A stretch of 15,622 nucleotides of DNA from positions 1 through 15,622 of the forward strand of contig DAOPZC010000086.1 in NCBI GenBank assembly GCA_035353175.1, given 5' to 3'. How positions within the stretch are numbered: position 1 is the first letter of the stretch; each line of letters starts with the position of its first letter. The translations under genes were made by a program, and so were the position numbers. The notes below the pieces were generated by a model that made no database searches, was not told the origin of the DNA, and worked only from the letters and a program-made list of their open reading frames with translations. Positions 14,052 through 15,622 of the stretch are shown here, piece after piece. The stretch is from DAOPZC01 sp035353175 (GTDB lineage: Bacteria > Verrucomicrobiota > Kiritimatiellia > RFP12 > UBA1067).

Positions 14052-15622
14052 TCACACCACGTTCAAGATCACGGCCTTGATGCGGCGGACGCCGGCGGAG
14101 GAGGACTCCTCCTTCTGGATCTTGAAGCCGCCCAGCTCGCCGGTGTTGTTGGCGTGCGGGCCGCCGCAGACCTCCATCGAGAAGTCGCCCATGGTGTAGA
14201 CTTTCACCTGCTCGCCGTATTTGGCGGCGAACAGGGCGGTCGCGCCTTTGGCCCGGGCCTCTTCGATGGTCATGGTCGTCATCGTGATCGGCAGGTTGCG
14301 CCGGATCTGCTCGTTGACGATGTCCTCGACCTGCTTGATCTGCTCGGGCGTCATCTTCTCGGGGTGGGAGAAGTCGAAGCGCAGGCGCTCGGGGGTGATG
14401 TTCGAGCCCTTCTGGAGCGCGTGCGGCCCGAGGACCGTCTGCAGCGCCTTGTGCAGCAGGTGGGTGGCCGTGTGCATGCGTGTGGTGGCGACCGTGTTGT
14501 CGGCCAAGCCGCCCTTGAAGGTGGCGTCGCCCTGCTTGGAGGTCTCCTGGTGCTTCTTGAAAGCCTCCTCGTAACCTTGGCGGTCCACGGCGAGTCCCAG
14601 CTCGGCGGCCAGCTCTTCGGTGAACTCCAGCGGGAAACCGTAGGTGTCGTAGAGTTTGAAAGCGGTGCGGCCCGAGAGCGTGTTCTGGCCGTGCTGCTTG
14701 AGCGCGCCCGCGACCTTGTCGAACTCTTTCTGGCCGGCGTGGAGGGTCTTCTCGAAACGCTCCTCCTCGGCCACGAGCTCGGTGATGACCGTCTCGCGGT
14801 TCTTCTCCAGCTCGGGGTAGACGTGCTTGTAGTTGGCGATGATGATCTCGGCGAGCGCGCGGGTGTAGCCGGGCGCGATGCCGAGCATCTTGGCGTAGCG
14901 CACCGACCGCCGGATGAGGCGGCGCAGCACGTAGTTCGCGCCGATGTTGCCGGGCTTGACGCCGCCCTTGACGTCGCCGAGGATGAACACCGCGGTGCGC
15001 ATGTGGTCGGCGATGATGCGCTCCGCGCGCACGGCGGTCTCCTCGCTGTCGGGACGGGCGGTGGAGAGCTCCTTGATCTTCGCCACGAGCGGCGCGAACA
15101 GCTCGGTCTCAAAGACGGTGGGGTAGCCGTTCATCATGCAGATGGTGCGCTCGACGCCCATGCCGGTGTCGACGTTGTGCTGCTTGAGCGGCTCATAGGT
15201 GCCCTCGGGCGTCTTGTTGTACTGCATGAAGACGTCGTTCCAGATCTCGATGTACTTCCCGCAGCGGCAGCCGGGTCGGCAGGCGGGCCCGCAGGCGGGC
15301 TTGCCGGTGTCGATGAACATTTCGGTGTCGGGGCCGCAGGGGCCGGTGGTGCCGGCGGGGCCCCACCAGTTGTCGTCCTTGGGCAGGGGGAAGATGCGCG
15401 ACTCGGGGATGCCGAGGCTTTTCCAGATGGCGATCGACTCGTCGTCGCGGGGGATGTCGCCTTCGCCCTTGAAGACCGTGACGCTGATCTGGTCGGGGGA
15501 GAACCCGAGGTGCCGGGTCAGGAACTCGAACGACCACGCGATGGCTTCCTTCTTGAAATAGTCGCCCAGCGACCAGTTGCCGAGCATCTCGAAGAAGGTC
15601 AGGTGGCAGGAGTCGCCCACGG
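14052..15622 (-). CDS. alaS: Alanine--tRNA ligase, compact form, 5' end cut by window edge
   Basis: The 523 C-terminal codons of AlaRS, which charges tRNA-Ala. The reading frame runs off the window, so the true start (about 70-80 codons further) is not visible; the GTG at 15620 is an internal Val. Seen: HLTFFEMLGNWSLGDYF of the catalytic core, GPCGPDTEMF, EIWNDVFMQYNK and DTGMGVER. The editing site follows as HTATHLLH and CGGPHANNTG, where most AlaRS have CGGTH. A Cys-rich insert (CGPACRPGCRCGK) between the GPCGPDTEMF and EIWNDVF motifs could bind zinc. The protein stops right after the editing domain (SAGVRRIKAVILNVV), so there is no C-Ala domain. The beta-barrel normally found before HxxxH is also missing, since TFFEM and the editing His are about 110 residues closer than in E. 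coli AlaRS. The full protein should be near 600 aa rather than 870. Confidence 0.96.
   Translation of the reverse strand, partial: VGDSCHLTFFEMLGNWSLGDYFKKEAIAWSFEFLTRHLGFSPDQISVTVFKGEGDIPRDDESIAIWKSLGIPESRIFPLPKDDNWWGPAGTTGPCGPDTEMFIDTGKPACGPACRPGCRCGKYIEIWNDVFMQYNKTPEGTYEPLKQHNVDTGMGVERTICMMNGYPTVFETELFAPLVAKIKELSTARPDSEETAVRAERIIADHMRTAVFILGDVKGGVKPGNIGANYVLRRLIRRSVRYAKMLGIAPGYTRALAEIIIANYKHVYPELEKNRETVITELVAEEERFEKTLHAGQKEFDKVAGALKQHGQNTLSGRTAFKLYDTYGFPLEFTEELAAELGLAVDRQGYEEAFKKHQETSKQGDATFKGGLADNTVATTRMHTATHLLHKALQTVLGPHALQKGSNITPERLRFDFSHPEKMTPEQIKQVEDIVNEQIRRNLPITMTTMTIEEARAKGATALFAAKYGEQVKVYTMGDFSMEVCGGPHANNTGELGGFKIQKEESSSAGVRRIKAVILNVV

Overview
The window is GC-rich, densely coding bacterial DNA from a Gram-negative-type heterotroph. 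The gene mix fits the PVC group: a DUF4838 exported glycosidase-like protein, a GH43 enzyme, a PhoPQ-activated-pathogenicity-related hydrolase, an orphan pseudopilin, a four-helix-bundle suffix protein and a compact alanyl-tRNA synthetase. My best guess is Kiritimatiellota, Lentisphaerota or a neighbouring Verrucomicrobia lineage. This is inferred from gene content only; there is no rRNA gene.

Left part (1-5016). A diacylglycerol-kinase-like lipid kinase (+) converges on a 767-aa exported DUF4838 protein (-), and their stop codons overlap inside one TTAA. The DUF4838 gene diverges from a CoA-disulfide/polysulfide-reductase-type flavoprotein with a C-terminal rhodanese domain (+).

Central part (5020-12012). 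Five genes are all on the minus strand. In transcription order they are a NYN-LOTUS putative ribonuclease, a PhoPQ-related alpha/beta hydrolase, a GH43 glycosidase, an 897-aa fusion of a P-loop-less KaiC-like domain with a PEP/pyruvate-binding ATP-grasp domain, and mnmA (tRNA 2-thiouridylase). Gaps are 13-25 bp except for a 91-bp gap after GH43. That gap holds a terminator-like hairpin and a strong ribosome-binding site, so there are probably two transcription units. The first mixes RNA metabolism with exported carbohydrate or ester hydrolysis.

Right part (12013-15622). An AT-rich intergenic stretch with an inverted repeat precedes the remains of an SGNH/GDSL hydrolase gene. The remnant has a signal peptide and the C-terminal Asp-His block, but the middle is deleted and a 4-bp tandem duplication shifts the frame. 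An orphan pseudopilin follows. The alaS 3' part (-, cut by the window edge) is followed after 10 bp by a four-helix-bundle/zinc-ribbon gene.

The most unusual structure is at that last gene. Two 38-bp arrays, each of four 9-bp units ending in GAT, flank it in direct orientation exactly 724 bp apart. Each can fold into a hairpin with a 12-bp stem and a 14-nt loop. Because the unit is three codons long, the arrays are translated as acidic/polar tripeptide tails at both ends of the protein. This looks like a repeat-bounded cassette, or a gene that carries its own target sites. I see no CRISPR array, transposase, tRNA gene, rRNA gene or origin.
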